Assembly: GCA_023441105.1 (NCBI GenBank)
Contig: JAEZQX010000393.1
Coordinates: forward strand, 1-14,401
Length of the DNA stretch: 14,401 nucleotides
Direction of reading: 5' to 3'
Source of the DNA: Pseudomonadota bacterium
Lineage (GTDB): Bacteria > Pseudomonadota > Gammaproteobacteria > Burkholderiales > Burkholderiaceae
Both the position numbers and the translations under genes were made by a program. The first letter of the stretch is position 1, and the number at the start of each line of letters is the position of its first letter. Of the stretch, positions 14,192 through 14,401 are shown one piece after another. Under the pieces are notes generated by a model. It was not told the DNA's origin. It saw only the letters and a list, made by a program, of their open reading frames with translations, and made no database searches.

Positions 14192-14401
14192 TCACTGGCC
14201 GTTGCTGACGCGGGCGTGCAGCTCGATCATCTGCCGCAGCGTCGTCTTCAACTCCTCCGCGCGGGCCAGGCCGAACGGCTCCAGGACCTTCATCTCGTGG
14301 TCCCGCGCCAGGGCCATGAGCTGCTCGACCGTCCGGGCGCCCTTGCGGGTGATCCGCACCAGGGTGATGCGGCGATCGCTGTCGTGCGGCAGGCGTTCCG
14401 C
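14192..14401 (-). CDS. MarR-family transcriptional regulator, C-terminal part
   Basis: Partial gene cut by the window edge: the last 69 codons and a TGA stop. The reading RLPHDSDRRITLVRITRKGA is the wing of a MarR winged helix (D-x-R segment, then a strand ending LT/IT-x-x-G), followed by a dimerisation helix ending ELHARVSNGQ. The gene is convergent with the alpha/beta-hydrolase-fold gene, with only 18 bp between the stops and no visible terminator hairpin. MarR proteins bind aromatic or phenolic acids in many catabolic clusters, so it may regulate the plus-strand operon (inference). Confidence 0.8.
   Translation of the reverse strand, partial: AERLPHDSDRRITLVRITRKGARTVEQLMALARDHEMKVLEPFGLARAEELKTTLRQMIELHARVSNGQ

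Noticed and set aside
1..14401. CRISPR array, tRNA, rRNA, riboswitch or phage genes
   Set aside because: No regularly spaced repeats, cloverleaf arms, rRNA core sequences or phage structural or integrase proteins seen on either strand.

Overview
The window is GC-rich, with almost no non-coding space. It looks like a chromosome of a betaproteobacterium, probably Burkholderiales. This is inferred from the Bug/TctC-type binding protein, the CaiB/BaiF-crotonase-MDR catabolic operon and the DUF3293 and small periplasmic protein families. No marker gene fixes the taxonomy. I see no tRNA, rRNA, CRISPR array or insertion sequence.

Left block (5-5450). On the minus strand lie a thiamine-diphosphate enzyme of the pyruvate oxidase/acetolactate synthase superfamily, a two-domain PRC-barrel protein overlapping it by 4 nt, and a DUF3293 protein. 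Divergent from these, on the plus strand, are an NfeD-type membrane serine protease (signal peptide, Ser-Lys dyad, membrane core, C-terminal NfeD domain) and its usual partner, a slipin/SPFH protein (ATGA overlap). The set suggests housekeeping, membrane or stress functions.

Junction (about 5445-5450). The slipin gene stops being slipin near residue 197. At the same point a convergent FCD-type GntR regulator gene loses its C-terminus. Both genes lack their 3' ends at one 6-bp shared sequence, so this is either a real rearrangement or an assembly chimera. It is the most important structural oddity of the window.

Right block (5445-14401). A minus-strand catabolic operon runs from a class III CoA-transferase through a crotonase, a zinc-independent quinone-oxidoreductase-like MDR enzyme and a Bug/TctC solute-binding protein to the truncated GntR regulator. 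Its promoter region carries a good sigma-70 promoter overlapped by a pair of related palindromic boxes exactly 21 bp apart, a candidate operator. Two small genes follow upstream: a PQ-loop-like membrane protein and a secreted protein with two cysteines. Divergently, a strong promoter (TTGACA, 17 bp, TAATGT) drives an opine-dehydrogenase-family protein, a 3-hydroxyacyl-CoA dehydrogenase homologue and an alpha/beta-hydrolase-fold protein. A convergent MarR regulator enters from the right edge.

How the genes may work together: the right block reads as import of a carboxylate (TctC), CoA activation (CoA-transferase), then crotonase, MDR and hydroxyacyl dehydrogenase steps, with an opine-type dehydrogenase and a hydrolase-fold protein. 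The substrate is unknown. Three of these enzymes lack textbook catalytic residues: the crotonase has neither catalytic Glu, the hydroxyacyl dehydrogenase has Pro for Asn, and the hydrolase has neither the nucleophilic Ser nor the catalytic His. The pathway is therefore unlikely to be plain beta-oxidation and is the best candidate here for undescribed chemistry.
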